Source: Acanthochromis polyacanthus (taxonomy: Eukaryota; Chordata; Actinopteri; Pomacentridae). Taken from it: a stretch of 64,000 nucleotides of DNA. The notes under the pieces were generated by a model. That model was not told the origin of the DNA. It searched no databases and worked only from the letters and a program-made list of their open reading frames with translations. The stretch's first letter is position 1; each line of letters begins with the position of its first letter. Position numbers and translations under genes: made by a program. This document shows, piece after piece, positions 26,468 to 39,251 of the stretch. The stretch is taken from contig NC_067121.1 in NCBI RefSeq assembly GCF_021347895.1, positions 36,691,974-36,755,973 on the forward strand, given 5' to 3'.

Positions 26468-26517
26468 GCTAGACCGTATTCCCGTATATCCCTTATAATG
26501 GGAATACGAAGTCTAGC
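26468..26517. repeat. Perfect 16-bp inverted repeat (hairpin)
   Basis: GCTAGAC (26468-26474) followed by CGTATTCCC (26475-26483) pairs with GGGAATACG (26500-26508) and GTCTAGC (26511-26517), with two unpaired A bases at 26509-26510 and a 16-base loop. It could be the foldback end of the element at 25966-26517, or a second small palindromic element. Confidence 0.85.
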
Positions 26518-29500
26518 TAAGCTCGGCTACATTGCCATTACATATTATTGGAACAAGAATTAAATGTTGTAGATTCATGCTAAAACATGCTATAAGATTC
26601 TCTATAGTAAGAGTGTCTGCAAAGTTGGCTCTTAATTCTTATCATAATAAAATACAGGTTTGTGTAGCTTTCAAACAGAAATAGGTCAAATTAAGTTTTG
26701 ATGTATTCTTTGGTTATGTTCCAGTAAATTGCCGTTTTACCGTCTCATTTAGTGCTTGTTACTTTTGCTCTCCAGGTAATTTCCCCTCGGACTCTGCTTT
26801 AACAGGTCTCTGAGATGTGTCATGAGTGACCACTCCACATCATTACCAAGACTTTAGCAAGTAGATTATTCATGCACAGGGATATACTGGTATAAGTGAC
26901 TCTCATGTATATTTCAAACATAACCTCAGGAACGCCAATATTGCTGTACGGTGGGGTGTAATTTGAGTTCCCCGTCCCCCATGGTCCTTTCAATTACCAG
27001 AATTTGCTTTCTGCTCCCGCTGGCAGAATATCAACGGAGGCCCGGCTGACTCTGTGCGGGCCTATTTGGAAAGGATTAAGCTAGCTAGCAACTAATAAAG
27101 AAGATGTTGCAGTATGCATATAGGGATTTTATGGGGCAGCTTGACTCAGGAGTGAGCAGCTTGTGTAATTATCAGACCCGTAGATGAAGAAAAATCAAGG
27201 AGGGAGGAGGGGGGAAGTGGTGTGTATTGGGAAAATAAAAGGAGAGCTAATGAGAGGGGGAGAAAAGTGAGACAGTTGAAGGAGGAGGGATGGAAAGACA
27301 GTGTGGTAGCTTAATATACATATACATATGGGGCTTTCTGGAGGAGAATTATACAGTTAACAGCGCTAACTGCTTCTTATGAAGAACTGCTAATTTTGTT
27401 TACATGCAGAACATTTTAAAGCTGAGAAAACTTAAATTGGCTCCTTAAAAAAGACACATCTGCAGAACTGTGACTATGTAAACATCTGTAGCTGCCATCT
27501 GCTCGTGCAATATAGAACGGAAATCCTGGCAACTTAGATGCACAGTGGTGTAATTCAAATGAAACCAGTGAAAGCTTTCTTTTTCGTGCTCTATGGGATG
27601 CATTTAATCATGCATTCAGAAGTAGATAGTCAGGAAAATTAGCCTTGTAATTAGTGATACTGATGCTGTAAAGCACTGTCACAATTTAAATGTGTATAAA
27701 AATGCTGTTCAAGCAGAGCTGATCATGAAGCTAATTTTCAGTGCATTATTCATATTACCCAACCCCTTCTCATGCCATCATTAATATGTTTTAGAGCCAC
27801 TTATTGTGGACGTAACTGATGGAAGTCCGATTGTTTTTCTCGATTCATAAAACCAGGTTTAGGCAGGTAATCAGCAATTTGGAACTGATTGCATTTTTAG
27901 GCTCCCAGATGACTAGTTTTTCATTCTTCAGTGAACCTTTACTTCAGCATTTGTCAACAAAGTTGCACAGGATTAATGAAGGAGGCTTTAACACACCAGC
28001 TACTGAGCTGCTGATGGTTGATAAGTCTGTTTCTATAGCTTCTGTAGTTCCGACTCACCGCAGAAGGAAAACTTTGTGAATTAAATAGCTAAAAGCATTC
28101 ATTGCCTGCATCAGATGCTCCTCATTTGTGTTTGTTTTTACATTTTTACATATATAATGCACAGTCTGTGATTTTCCTTTTATTACTGAATCACTTTATA
28201 ATATTGTTTTTTCCTCTGAAGGAGCGCTGATGCCCTCTTGGTGAAGTGTGTTAATCTGTGTTTCTGAGTTGCGGTGGTGCAGTGCATCACAGAAAATAAA
28301 CATGATGTCCTTGCAAGCATCAGTAATAGGCTACTTCCAAACGCATTTTCATTACCACAAAGAGATTTGCCGAACACTAAGCATTATGTTTTATTGTTCT
28401 CTGTTAATTACTTAAATACAGGCCTGCACAATGTTAATTCTCTGAACTAATGAGGAGATTGCTGTTCGATTGCACACAGCACAGGAGAAGCAAATGGAAA
28501 GGATGCACTAAGAAGCGGGCCGTAGAATGTTTTTTAGTATTAATCCTTTTTACAGTACCTAAAAAAAGACTTTGAAGGATGGTAAATAATATGATGTTTG
28601 ATCCATTTTCCTTATTATTTATTACATAAAAATACTGAAAAATCAAACCCTGAATTTAACATTTTAAATTGCTCACAGGATTCTCCAACACTGGAAAATG
28701 ATGGCTCTACATGCTACAGCATTCAGTTCAGCTGAATTTTGCTTTTTGCTTAGTGAATGTTGGTTGCAGCTGAGTCACTCATGACTTTTTATTGGTACCG
28801 AGGAGCGAAGGATTGCTATAATTTTACAGGATCTGTTTTAAATGCTTTCATTTTTGGCGAATTTTAAAATGAGACATGTACAACACAGTGAAATCGAATA
28901 ATTTTGAACCCAAATTTGGTTGATTTTACTGTCAAAACTGCAAATCACACATTATTTTACAGCGTCTGGCAAAAATAGATGGTGTATTTTTGTCGATTTT
29001 CTTTTCTTTTTAACAGAAAATATGCTGTTTGATCCCACTGGTACGTTTTGGATGTCAGAAGGGGAAAGCACTGCATCCAAATCTTTCTTCCTTTTTGATA
29101 CTTTAAGTTCATCATACTCATCCAGTTTTTCTGAAGGAAGATTTTGAATACAGGCCTTGAATTTCACATCTGATCCATACATCCAACATCTGATATTTTT
29201 TACTCACTACAATTTTACTGGCTTAAATGATCTGAATACATTTTGTACCCCTGGTTGTTTGTTGTGGCCTATTTGACACATTTTTCTAACTTTTTTTCTT
29301 GTATTCAGTAAATTTCAAGTGTCCTTCTACACATAAAATACTATTTGCTTAAAATTTTCCTGTCATTTTATTACTATCACTTGCATGAGAAGCATCCTCT
29401 GTTTGATATCTAATAGATAGAACTTAATTGTACAAAATGCAAATGATCATGGGTCATCTTTTGGAGAAACCCTGCATGAAACTTTTTATTTTGTAAATTC

Positions 29501-30131
29501 TGAACTGCATATTATATCATTTTACTGCTCCTTCACATTTAGACTGTGTTTTATGAATTTTTTTATTTTCTGTGTTTTCTCGGTAATTGGCACACAGTAA
29601 ACCTCAGGCAAGGTTGTATTACAGTAGCACTGTTTGGGTATTTTCAGCAACCAGCACCTTTTATTTTTAATTACTTTCATTGCCAATACATCTGATAGTT
29701 ATTTCCTGTAACAACAAATTGATTGTAAATATTTTTCGGACATTTTTTCCTTTTAAAATGTGTTGAATTGATAATCAAATTCACCTATAACCAGGGAAAA
29801 TAATGAACCTGCCATGAGGTTGAGGCTCAGTATGGGTCTTACAATAAGGTCAGAGTCCCTTTAGCCGAGCATGGCTGTGTTCAAATGAGCGTTTCAAGCA
29901 AGGTGTTAGTGGAGGAAGGTTTTCCGACTTTGCAAACACCGCTGAGTGTGTCGGGCACGTGAGGACCTGCAAAATGACTTTCAGCAGAGCGTGCTGCTGA
30001 CAGGCTACTGTTTTCTTAATTATCAGCTGGTAAAGATGTTAACAGAGGTATTAATGGGCCTTAATTGACCATATGGCTGTTTGTTTATTTAGCTGGAAAT
30101 TGGCCAGAGAACGCATTGATAAGACTTTCAT
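26518..30131. other. Gene-free stretch with a purine tract
   Basis: No gene seen. A purine-rich (AG) tract occupies about 27185-27300. The block at about 26985-27115 and the block at about 29960-30115 are candidate conserved non-coding segments. Confidence 0.55.
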
Positions 30132-30154
30132 ACACACACACACACACACACACA
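30132..30154. repeat. Short (AC)n microsatellite
   Basis: About 11 AC units followed by ATACAAAG. Confidence 0.92.
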
Positions 30155-31494
30155 TACAAAGATGTAATATGCACTCCACAGAAACATGAACAGACTCTCA
30201 GGAAGCCAACACAGCACATAATTTGTAGGGGTTCCGGTTTCCAACCACAGGCCATCAGAGTGTGTCTCCTGACATTATCGGCGTTGTGCTGCACGCTGAC
30301 ATTACTGCTGGCTCGGCTGCTTCGTAATACAGTTGTGCTCGTGCGTGCATGTGTGTGCTTTGTGCATGGGGGTGTTCCTACCACCTGCTTGTTCCAAAAC
30401 ACACTCAGCCTGTAGGCGCCGTGAGAAAAACCCAATTACATTTTCCTCTTTTTAATCAGATGCCTTTTATTGCCTCTGTTTATTCTTATTTGATTAATCC
30501 GGTCACACTTTTTTAACTCCAGGTCACATTTGCCTTTTCCAAAAAAAAATCCTTTATCATTCCTTTTTCCACCAAATTACGAACACGTATTTAGTAAAAG
30601 GGGCTCAGAGGGTGGAGCCGGGGCTTCCTAATCGTCTCTGCTGGTTCTTGAGAAGGCCTCATAAATTATTGACGGCTGCATGTAGGAGTTGGCTCGAGCA
30701 TGATGATCAACCTTTTTCTGCTTTAATCAGGGAGTTTTTTTCTTGTTTTTGGGTGGGGTTCGTCAACAAGCTGCTTTGAAAACTCCATGCCAGCCCCCGA
30801 CAAAAAGGAAAAAAAAGAAAATGCATGCTGGAATTGAAGATGGAGATCAATTGAAGTGGTTTAATTTGATGCAGACAGATTGCCGAGTTCTGTAAAATAG
30901 ATGCTGAGTGGCGTTCTATGGAGTCTGTTTGCCTTCAGTGAGTGGGAAGATTTGGATAGATTTTGTGTTCCATCCAAACTTGTCAAGTTGATTTCAGAAT
31001 ATTTATAGACAAATTATCTCCTCTTGCCGACACACAGTGTTACTGGTTTCAGCATTTTTAATCAAGGGGTTTGTTTGAACAAATATAGCCGAGGATGGGT
31101 CTCGTGCTATTGTTCCATTCCTCCGGTGGATGACTTCTTGAAAGTCATATTGGCATTTTAAAATTGGAATTTCTGAAACAATCTTCTTTAAAAAATCATT
31201 TTCTACCAGACTGTGAAAGTGACACAATACACTGCAAGTACTGAAATTGCAACAGTTTGTCAGACAAAGAGGTCCATGTTGAGATCTATCTGAGGATTGA
31301 TTAGTGAGGATTTCTGCTGTCAAAGGCCCCCTCAAACGATATTTTTTCTTATTCTGATGCCGTCAGTGTTGAAGCACCTTGTTCAAGCAGTATGCAACTA
31401 TTTTAAAATGCCTAAAAATCATCTGTGCAAATGAAGGAAGCAAGAAAACGCATTTCAAGTTATCAAGTTATTGATTTTTTTCCTTCATTCAAGG
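30155..31494. other. Gene-free stretch
   Basis: Opposing ORFs of 116 codons overlap at 30065-30435. They are mutual shadows over the CA array and show no domains. No gene or repeat otherwise recognised. Confidence 0.55.
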
Positions 31495-31990
31495 AATGTG
31501 GCGAAGTTATGTGATGATCGGCATACGTTTGTCCGTCTGTCTGTTGGCAGGATTACTCAAAAAGGATGACCAGATTTGAATGAAATTGGTCAGAAGTGAC
31601 ACAAGGACCAACTGATTAGATTTTGGCAGTGATGTGGATTTTAGTCTGGATCCACAAATTTGTTAAAGATTTCTGTAGCGTTGCGAGATAGCGGCACGGC
31701 GTCACTGTAACGATGATAACAAGTAAACACTATGTTCTGCCTGCTGACGATCACATGATTGCAATCCCACTACAAATCCACTCCTGAGGACTTATCAGGA
31801 CTTATCCATTGGAAATGATACAACTAAAAATTAATTAAATTGTGGGGGTGTTTCTGAGTCCCAACAATTCCCGCCGCCCGCTACATATTTAGGTCGTGGG
31901 AGTCGGTATCTGTACATAATGTACACATGCAGAACACACGCCTCTGCTCAGCGCAACATCATTTTATTTCTGGGTACATCGATATTAAAT
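31495..31990 (+). repeat. Probable teleost interspersed repeat, degraded
   Basis: The run GTCCGTCTGTCTGTTGGCAG followed by GATTACTCAAAAA (31530-31562; shown in two parts), then ATGAAATTGGTC...GACACAAGGA...TTTTGGCAGTGATG, has the layout of a high-copy fish interspersed repeat that I recognise by sequence but cannot name. The CpG-containing segment to about 31950 may belong to it, but the right boundary is uncertain. Confidence 0.45.
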
Positions 31991-33159
31991 GGACACATTC
32001 TATGATGCTGTGATTTCTGATCATCAATAACTAATACGCAATGCAACATTTCCCAAAAAGATTAAAAATTGCTGCATTTCTGATGATGTCATATGGGGGA
32101 ATGAAAAGCCTTGGCAGAGTACTGCTCTCTGAGTGCTTTTCTAGTACTCTTTGCAATGTGCAGTATAAATTAAAAAGAAAAGAGCGCCTGATTAAGTTCT
32201 ATAAGGTTCAATATATAATTAAGGGAGTTTTGAAGTCCATGGAATGTATTATATTATTTTAAAAGTTTTAAAAAAAAGTTTTTTTTGTGTTTATTATGAT
32301 CACGTCTTTTCAAATTCCATAATTATTTATTATAGAAACAATCGCTTTTCAATAAAAGAATGACTGGATATCACTAAAATGTCAACTAAATAACTATCTG
32401 TATTTATTAACAACCATCCTCTAATTGGCTAAACAATAGTAAAATTAGCTTATTCAAAAATTGTTTTGTGTTCTTTTTATTAAATTGATAATCATGATAG
32501 ATATTTTTTTTTGACAATACATCAAATTTTAGATGAAAAATAACAAATTGTATCTGTGTCAGAGAAATCCCTTTCCACTAACTTCCCCATTACAAAAACA
32601 TCTCTCAAGGAAGTGTGTTAATTCCAGATCACATGACCTGCTCCACATGATGTCATTTCCTCCTGAAGAAAAGACTGGCCAGACTCCAAGACTTTCTGAG
32701 TTAGCAATTATATATTGACCCATAAACACAGAAACTGGAGAAAAGAAGTTGCGCTGAGAGAAAAAACAACCAGAATGTGTTCAATGAGCTCCTTCTCAGG
32801 CCACTCCCTGGTTCACTCTGTATCCTGTGGAGGCATAACGCCGAAAGTAAAGCACACTCCGTATTTGAAGTGAGTCCTGGATTCTGCAAAAAAAAAAAAA
32901 TCTCCTCCACATAACCTGGAGGAGTTTCATAATAATCGACAGCCTGGTGAAGGTCCAAGCAAAGAAATCTGGCATCCACTTCCTGCCCTCCAGCCAGCTT
33001 TTGCTATTCACACCCAAATCAAAATGTAGATCTGAGCTCCTCTCTCTCTCTGCCATCCTCTTCCTCATCCATCCGTCTCTCCTTGTGTCTGTTTCTCTTA
33101 ACCTCCTTGTTTGTCTCTCCGTGACTGTCATCTCGTTTTGTTAGCATCAATCCTCCTCT
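31991..33159. other. Gene-free, very AT-rich then pyrimidine-rich stretch
   Basis: From 31990 to about 32720 the sequence is strongly AT-rich, and no gene is seen. From about 33030 the + strand becomes a long CT-rich tract that leads into the CpG-rich promoter-like region. Confidence 0.55.
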
Positions 33160-34240
33160 GCTCCCGCCTCCATCCTCGCCCTCCTCCCGGCCTCGGTGTG
33201 CGGTGCGTTTACAGGGGGGTGGGAGCAGGTGTGCAGCTGGTCGGCCGTTGCTGCTGAACTCGCATAAACGCTGAGAGGTGAGTAGTGAGCTGCTGGGGTT
33301 GAGGAATACAGCTGGCCTCTAATGCTGATGGACCTCCACCTGCTCTAATGCTTGCCAAGGGCCTAGCCAGGTGCTTTTGGCAGCATATGCACACGGACAC
33401 GCGCGCACGGAAGAAACAAAAGCTGCGCACCTCCACATATCCCGGGCTGCACGAAACACATATGTGTGTCAGATCCAATAAGGCTTCCCAGCTGCGGTAA
33501 TTGCAGCACACAGATAGCGAGCTGATGAATTCTGCTGCAGTTTCATGTTCTCCGCCGCAGAGAAAAATGAAGGTTGTAATTTTGTCTGACTCGGAAAAAA
33601 AAAAGAAAAAAAAAAGCTGGGACACAAGCTTCCCAATGTAATTTCCTGACCTCCCAACTGCAGCACGAATTACTTACCGTAAGTGAATAAACTGTTCTCA
33701 CCTCAGCCTTTGACTTGGTCACTCTGCAGCTGTGTGGGAGGTTTAAAGAGGAACTTTTGCTTTTCGAGAGACCGAGTACACATCCCCTCGTCTGTCATCG
33801 TGCCGATCCCTGTTTTCTCGCCCCCTCTTGTCCTTCACGGCTTGCCCCGTGTTTCTCATTTCCCTCCCTTTCCCTCTTGCCTTCTCCTGTTTTGTGCAAA
33901 CACACTACAACAACTCACTCTTCGCCTGCTAAGCCTGGCGAATGCGAAGGGAGGGAAAAAAAAATCCAATAAACATAAGCCCCGTCTCCCCCTTGACTCC
34001 GCCGTCGTCTCTGAGATGTTATTTAAGCGCGACACGTGGTCGATTTTTCCATTCCACCTGGGTGCCCTCGCTCCCCTCCTCGTCCTCCCCCCTTCACTCC
34101 CTCCCTCCCCTCTAATATGGATTCGAGATGTCCGTGCCTTCCTCCCCCGTAACGCCTGCTCCCCCCAGGTTGGGTTAGAGGGAAGGGTAAATACGCAAAG
34201 GCTGTGTGAATAATGCAAGGCGAACATTAAATGTCAGGGC
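33160..34240 (+). promoter_or_regulatory. CpG-rich region, candidate promoter and non-coding exon 1 of the BRINP gene
   Basis: CpG dinucleotides are frequent here and rare elsewhere in the window. For example, about ten fall within 33164-33275 and a dense set lies around 33391-33460 (ACACGCGCGCACGG). An upstream CT-rich tract and a CACGTG E-box near 34032-34040 fit a vertebrate promoter area. A consensus splice donor, GAG followed by GTGAGT at 33278-33283, could end a non-coding first exon; its acceptor would be at 39251, giving an intron of about 6 kb. BRINP genes, as I recall, have their start codon in exon 2. A second possible donor, ACC then GTAAGT, is at 33679. There is no TATA box that I trust. 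The 138- and 176-codon ORFs here are low-complexity and not supported. Confidence 0.5.
33278..33283 (+). other. Candidate 5' splice donor of non-coding exon 1
   Basis: GTGAGT preceded by GAGAG, inside the CpG-rich region on the coding strand of the BRINP exon. It is a good match to the vertebrate donor consensus, but is unproven without transcript data. Confidence 0.35.
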
Positions 34241-37200
34241 TAAAAATTCACAATTTCCCTCTATTGTCTCGCTGGCATTCGCAGCATGTTTTATGCATTT
34301 TATAATTAGCGGAGGAGTCTCAGAGGAGAAGGAGGCCTGGCAGTTATGGCGAATGCTTATTTCTGCGAGAGGTAGCGTTTTAAGAAGTTACAGAACTTCA
34401 TTTGAAAGGCAAATCTCACAGCTCCGTGGAGTGGAAAACCAATGCAGTTTTTTTCTTCTTCTGTGAATCAACATCAATTCCAACATGTATGTATGAGCTG
34501 CCAGGCATGTACACATGTGTATATATTTGTTTATGTATTCACGAGAAGCAGAAAATGAGAATCCAGCAATCAAGCAGCATGATGTTTGCGTTCATGATTT
34601 AGTTGATTACAGTTGGTTTAATTTGTTTGGACTGGAGAGAGAAAGTCGCCTTATCCTCGTGAATCCTGCCTCGGTTGTAACATAGTTTTTGTTGTGGAAG
34701 TCAGTTTTTGGTGTATTTTCTCTAGTTCCATAAATGCTGAATGCTACTGCCTGAAAAACCTCATTCATTACTGCAAAAGCAAAATGTTCTGACAACAACA
34801 TATCAACCCTACAGTAAAAACAAAACAAAACAAAAAAACAATGCATGTATATAATTTTCAAAATGTATTTATATTATTAGCCAGGATCCATTTAATTTTA
34901 ATTTTGCCACCTTTGGTCTTCCGTACAGGTCCATTTTCCAATAATAACCTCAAATAAATCTAAACAAACAACAGATATTCTGGGTAGAAAAGCAGCTACA
35001 TTGTTCCTTTTAGGAAATAGATTAAAACTGTTTAGACTTTTTTTCAGACATTTCAAGTCTTTTTTTTTTTTTTTTTAATCCAAATGCTTAGAAGAGAATT
35101 TGAGGTTTCTAAAGATACTACTAACTATGGCTCAGTGGGTAATTAGGGATTCCTGTATGAATGTCATTGGTATGGCATGTGCTGGTGCAGCGAGCTCTTC
35201 TAGTTATTTGTCTTTACAATACACCTGGCTTTATTCTTATTCTTGTTATTTAAAGACACTTTGTTCCGTGCTGAGTTTTGGACATAAACCTCTCTTGTTA
35301 AATCTTTTAAAGTGATACAAAATGTCTAAAACTGATGTTTATATCCCTACAAAATTGCAAAACACAATTAAAGTTTGTTCTTAACATAATTAAGCACTGA
35401 TTTTACATCAGTAAAATGAGGAAAATGTTAAATATAACACATCTGCCAAATCACAAACTACTGACTTTTGCAATGGGATATCTTGTTATCGTGAATTAAG
35501 CACAATTTAATTCTAGCGGACATCTTTCAACAATCACAGCTCCTAATTAAGGTGAGGGAATGATGTGTTTTTAAATAAGGCTGAGTGACTTGGGCAAACG
35601 ATGTAATTCTAATTTTTGTGGAAAGATATTATAATTGTGATTTGATTTGGACTATAGTTGTTTAAATAATTATCCAGTTCAATTTTCAGTGTGTCATAGA
35701 TCTCAGACATCGTAATGAACTATTACCACATGAGACATCATCAACAGTGCGACTGTCACACAGGGAGGATGCCATGAATTTGTAAAACCACTGACACTCA
35801 GATTAAACCCTGAGTTAGACGTGCTGCAAAATGCATGAGGCGTGGCTCGTAAATAATGCGGCTGGGTTTATGTTAGTCAAACCGCAACATGCACGCCTTC
35901 CCACGTAGCTTCCATTGCTCAGCAAAACAGCATCAACAACCCCTGAAAGTTTCAATGTGCTTCAATTAAGTCCAGCAGAATTACTGCGTTAGTGTCATTA
36001 CTTACTAGCGGCACATTAATTTGCAGCCTTTGCGATTTGCTATAATTGCATTGTTTCAAATTTAAATTAATTGTTCAGTCCTGGTGTTAAGTGGTGAGAA
36101 GTCCATATTGCCTTGTTGCTGAATAGATTTAAGTCAGGACACAAACCAACAGTCCACCTTTATTGTGACTTGTGTTGGTTTTCCATTCCATGGAACGAAG
36201 AGAAATCTAGTTTTGAGATAAATACTGGTATCCTGTTCCTTGATCACTTTATGGACATGATGTTCTGTACGAGTTTCTGTTCGAGTAAATAGATGTCACT
36301 AATACTGTAGACATTGGGTAAACATCAGGAGTTCTGTTACTGATTATTACACACTTGAATAGATCAACATTTGCATGCAAGTATATTTAACTCATTACTG
36401 AACATTTCACACTGATATATCAGCCATTTAGTCGCATACTGACACCTGGATCAGCTGTTCTTCTAGCATGTAGGGTTTTCTCAAATGCCAGTGTCATAAA
36501 TCTGGATATTTATTTGCACAAAGACGGCAAAACCCCGATCATGCCAGGGACACTCGCTATTCTACAGCAGTCACAGCAAGTCGGAAAAGGCAGGGAGGGG
36601 TGTATACGATGCAGTTTTTGTGACAAAATCTTTATGCAAAGACAACTTTGTTTACAAGGAGTGCATTCTGTTGTGACATGATGGTATTGGCAGCTTTCTA
36701 CAACAGTAGAATTAGATTTGCTACCAGAGCAGGAAGGTGGCTTCCATCTGCTTTTGAAATGCACCTGTCAAAAACTTTAATATTGGAAACACTGTACAAA
36801 CACTGAAATAAGTTGTGTTTGTAAAGCAACTCCAAGATACAGAAGATAGCAATTTTAAACCAGGGCTGGACTGTATACATTGCGTTCTTCACAGTATGTG
36901 ATTTAGGCGCCTCTCAGGACGGAGCAGAAAAGAATTCAATAACCAAATGTTGGCACATTTTTAATTTACATCAGCTCTACCTCTGGGCCATCCAACGGTA
37001 GCAGCATACGGTCTTATTTCATCAAGTTTCATCCTGCTTTTAGTTGCATAAATACATTCGTTTGACAGATGACTTTACTAATTGCCTTTTCAAAAAGCGG
37101 TAATCTCCTGGTGCAGCAGGCGAAAATTAAAAATGCAGAACCTCGAGTATTGTTTTTTTCATGTCTGAGCCTGCATTTATCCACCTGAAATTAATTCTCT

Positions 37201-39251
37201 AATTTGTTTGTAAGATAAACAGGGAATTCTCGGGATCCCAATCCACTTAAAGCATCTCCTCCACTACTTTGCATATCCACTCTGAAAATGCTCATTTGTC
37301 CCCGAAGACTCCACCCAGCAATCCTGCTAGTCATTAACAATGAAATGAAGAGCAAGCCTTGACTTTTCTGAAGGGCACCGTAAAGTCTTTTGGACCTTAG
37401 TGATAGTGTTGATGCGGTGTGTGTTTGACAACGGGTTTAGAGTCTTCACACTTGATCTGTAGCGCGTCTTGTGCTACCGCTACACAACACCTGCTGATCT
37501 ATATGGAGGCAGGTGATGACATGCTTGTCCAAACTCAAAAATATCAAGAAACTGAAAGCAGACAGACATGTCGCTGTGGTACAACCTTGTGCATTCTTCA
37601 AACGGTGTGTTTTAAGTGCTCTGAAAAATATTCTCAGTCCTTCAGAACCTTTTCATAAAGTCCCTCCACATTTGTTCCCTGCAAGGTTGCACCCCTGCGA
37701 TTACCTTCACTCTGACGGCTATGAAATTTTCTTTGTTTGCCGTTCTTACTTTTTGAAGCCAATCCAGACATTCTTACAAATGTCAAGTTATTTGTGGACA
37801 CCAAGAATGCTTTTTCAAACTATTCAGAGCTTTTAGTTTGGTGTTAAAGGTCTGTTTTAGCTCCATTTTGCAGAGCTCTTAAAAGAACGCGTGGTATGTT
37901 GAAAAGTAAACTCTGAAATTGTGTCGACACCATTATAAATGCACGGGGTCATGCTTCTTATTGGGCTCTGCGTGAACCATACATTATAAAAATGAATGGT
38001 TTCATGGGAGAGGCTTCATCTTTCATCAACTTCTAGTAGGAAATGCAATTTCTCTGCTACATCTGCCGAACAGAACAGCTTCATGGTAGCATTTACTGCA
38101 ATCACCAGAATGATCTGTTGACGTTGGTTTTGGTACTTCAGTGTCCACTTGCTGGCTTCTCCGAGAGCTTTTAAAAACATCTTAAAGTTTGCTTTAAAGT
38201 ATAAATTCATGTTTGGTTATAAAGCTGCAAATTTCAAAGTACATGCAATGTTGTATCATGTGTCATCATAGCATGATAGCAGGTAGCAGGTTTTGGTGGA
38301 ACATTTGCATGCAGGAAAGCTGTCAATAACATGGCTAGTTCACCAAAGGAAGCGAGCAGACCTGGATTGTTGTATGATCCAAAACCTTGGTATAGCTTGC
38401 CATTTTCAGTATGTATGGTTGTAGCTTGGAGGTTGTTGTTTCCTGAAAGGAAGGGGTTTTTAAAAACTGTTCTATCCAGTGACTTGGACAGTGCTAAAGC
38501 TGAATGATCTGTGTGTGTGTGGTGACAAACCTTTGCTCTGTTTGAGTGAGGAGACGAGAAGATCGTAGAATTCATGCTGAATGTACTTGCATTATGAATC
38601 TACACTACTGGTTTTATAAATAAACTGCTAAAGGACACACTTAATTCTTCAACCTGGGCTTTTTGGCTGTAGCTGAACAGCTTCAGATATTTTATCACCA
38701 CCCTCCGGACTGAAGTAGTGCTGATACTGATTTGCTCTGGGCGTCAGAAGATGCAATCAAATTTAGGTCTGGCTGATGCTGATACATGTGCAGCTCAGTA
38801 TAGATGGAAGCAAATGAAATTCAACCTGAATTTTCTTCATATATAAGACACTTGAAATGAGAGCTTAAAATGAGGCCAGATAGCATTTTAACAAAAGCAG
38901 TGCCCTCACCAGTAAATGTAATTTTATGGAAAAAGAAATTCTTTGGAGGAACAAAAGCAGTACCCCTCTGATTTCTCCATTTAATTAATGTTCATGGCTT
39001 AATAATAATAATTATGAGTGTCTCAGACATGCAGAGAATACCTTTCATGTGAACGTACAGAGCAGACATGAAGACAGTCACACTGCTTTGATTGATGCTA
39101 ACTTGGTAAATAGCACTTTGGGGGACATTATGCTGCCTTCATAATCACAATATGTGGACAGTGATGTCTGTCAGTGGCAGCAAGTTATGAATTATACAAA
39201 AAAAACATGTTGACATGAAATTAAAGCAAAGTGTTTCTGTTTCCCATTCAG
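34241..39251 (+). other. Presumed intron 1 of the BRINP gene
   Basis: No coding exon seen. It contains a 17-base T run at 35060-35076, an AAAAC-rich stretch near 34815-34840, and a candidate conserved block at about 35820-36080. It ends in the acceptor TTTCTGTTTCCCATTCAG, whose final G is at 39251. Confidence 0.5.

Larger units (their letters stand above)
25966..26517. mobile_element. Candidate non-autonomous DNA transposon (MITE) with a foldback right end
   Basis: The ends are inverted: TCTAGCCC at 25971-25978 faces GGGCTAGA at 26466-26473. The AGAGGCGGGA block at 25980-25989 faces TCCCGCCTCT at 26387-26396, next to CCAATCAG on the left and CTGATTGG on the right. The interior contains an (AAG)n run near 26200-26216, common in fish elements, and an inverted pair ATGGCGACC (26231-26239) and GGTCGCCAT (26308-26316). 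The right end continues into a perfect hairpin (26468-26517). The two ends are unequal: the right one carries about 75 extra bases between its outer and inner matches. The CpG content is high for the neighbourhood, suggesting a fairly recent insertion. There is no transposase. Superfamily not assigned. Confidence 0.55.

Noticed and set aside
30065..30435. Opposing 116-codon ORFs
   Set aside because: Mutual shadows across a short CA array; no domain, no splice signals.
33683..34213. 176-codon ORF in the CpG-rich region
   Set aside because: Encoded by CT-rich DNA, hence Pro/Leu/Ser-rich in this frame, with overlapping ORFs on the other strand; explained by base composition.
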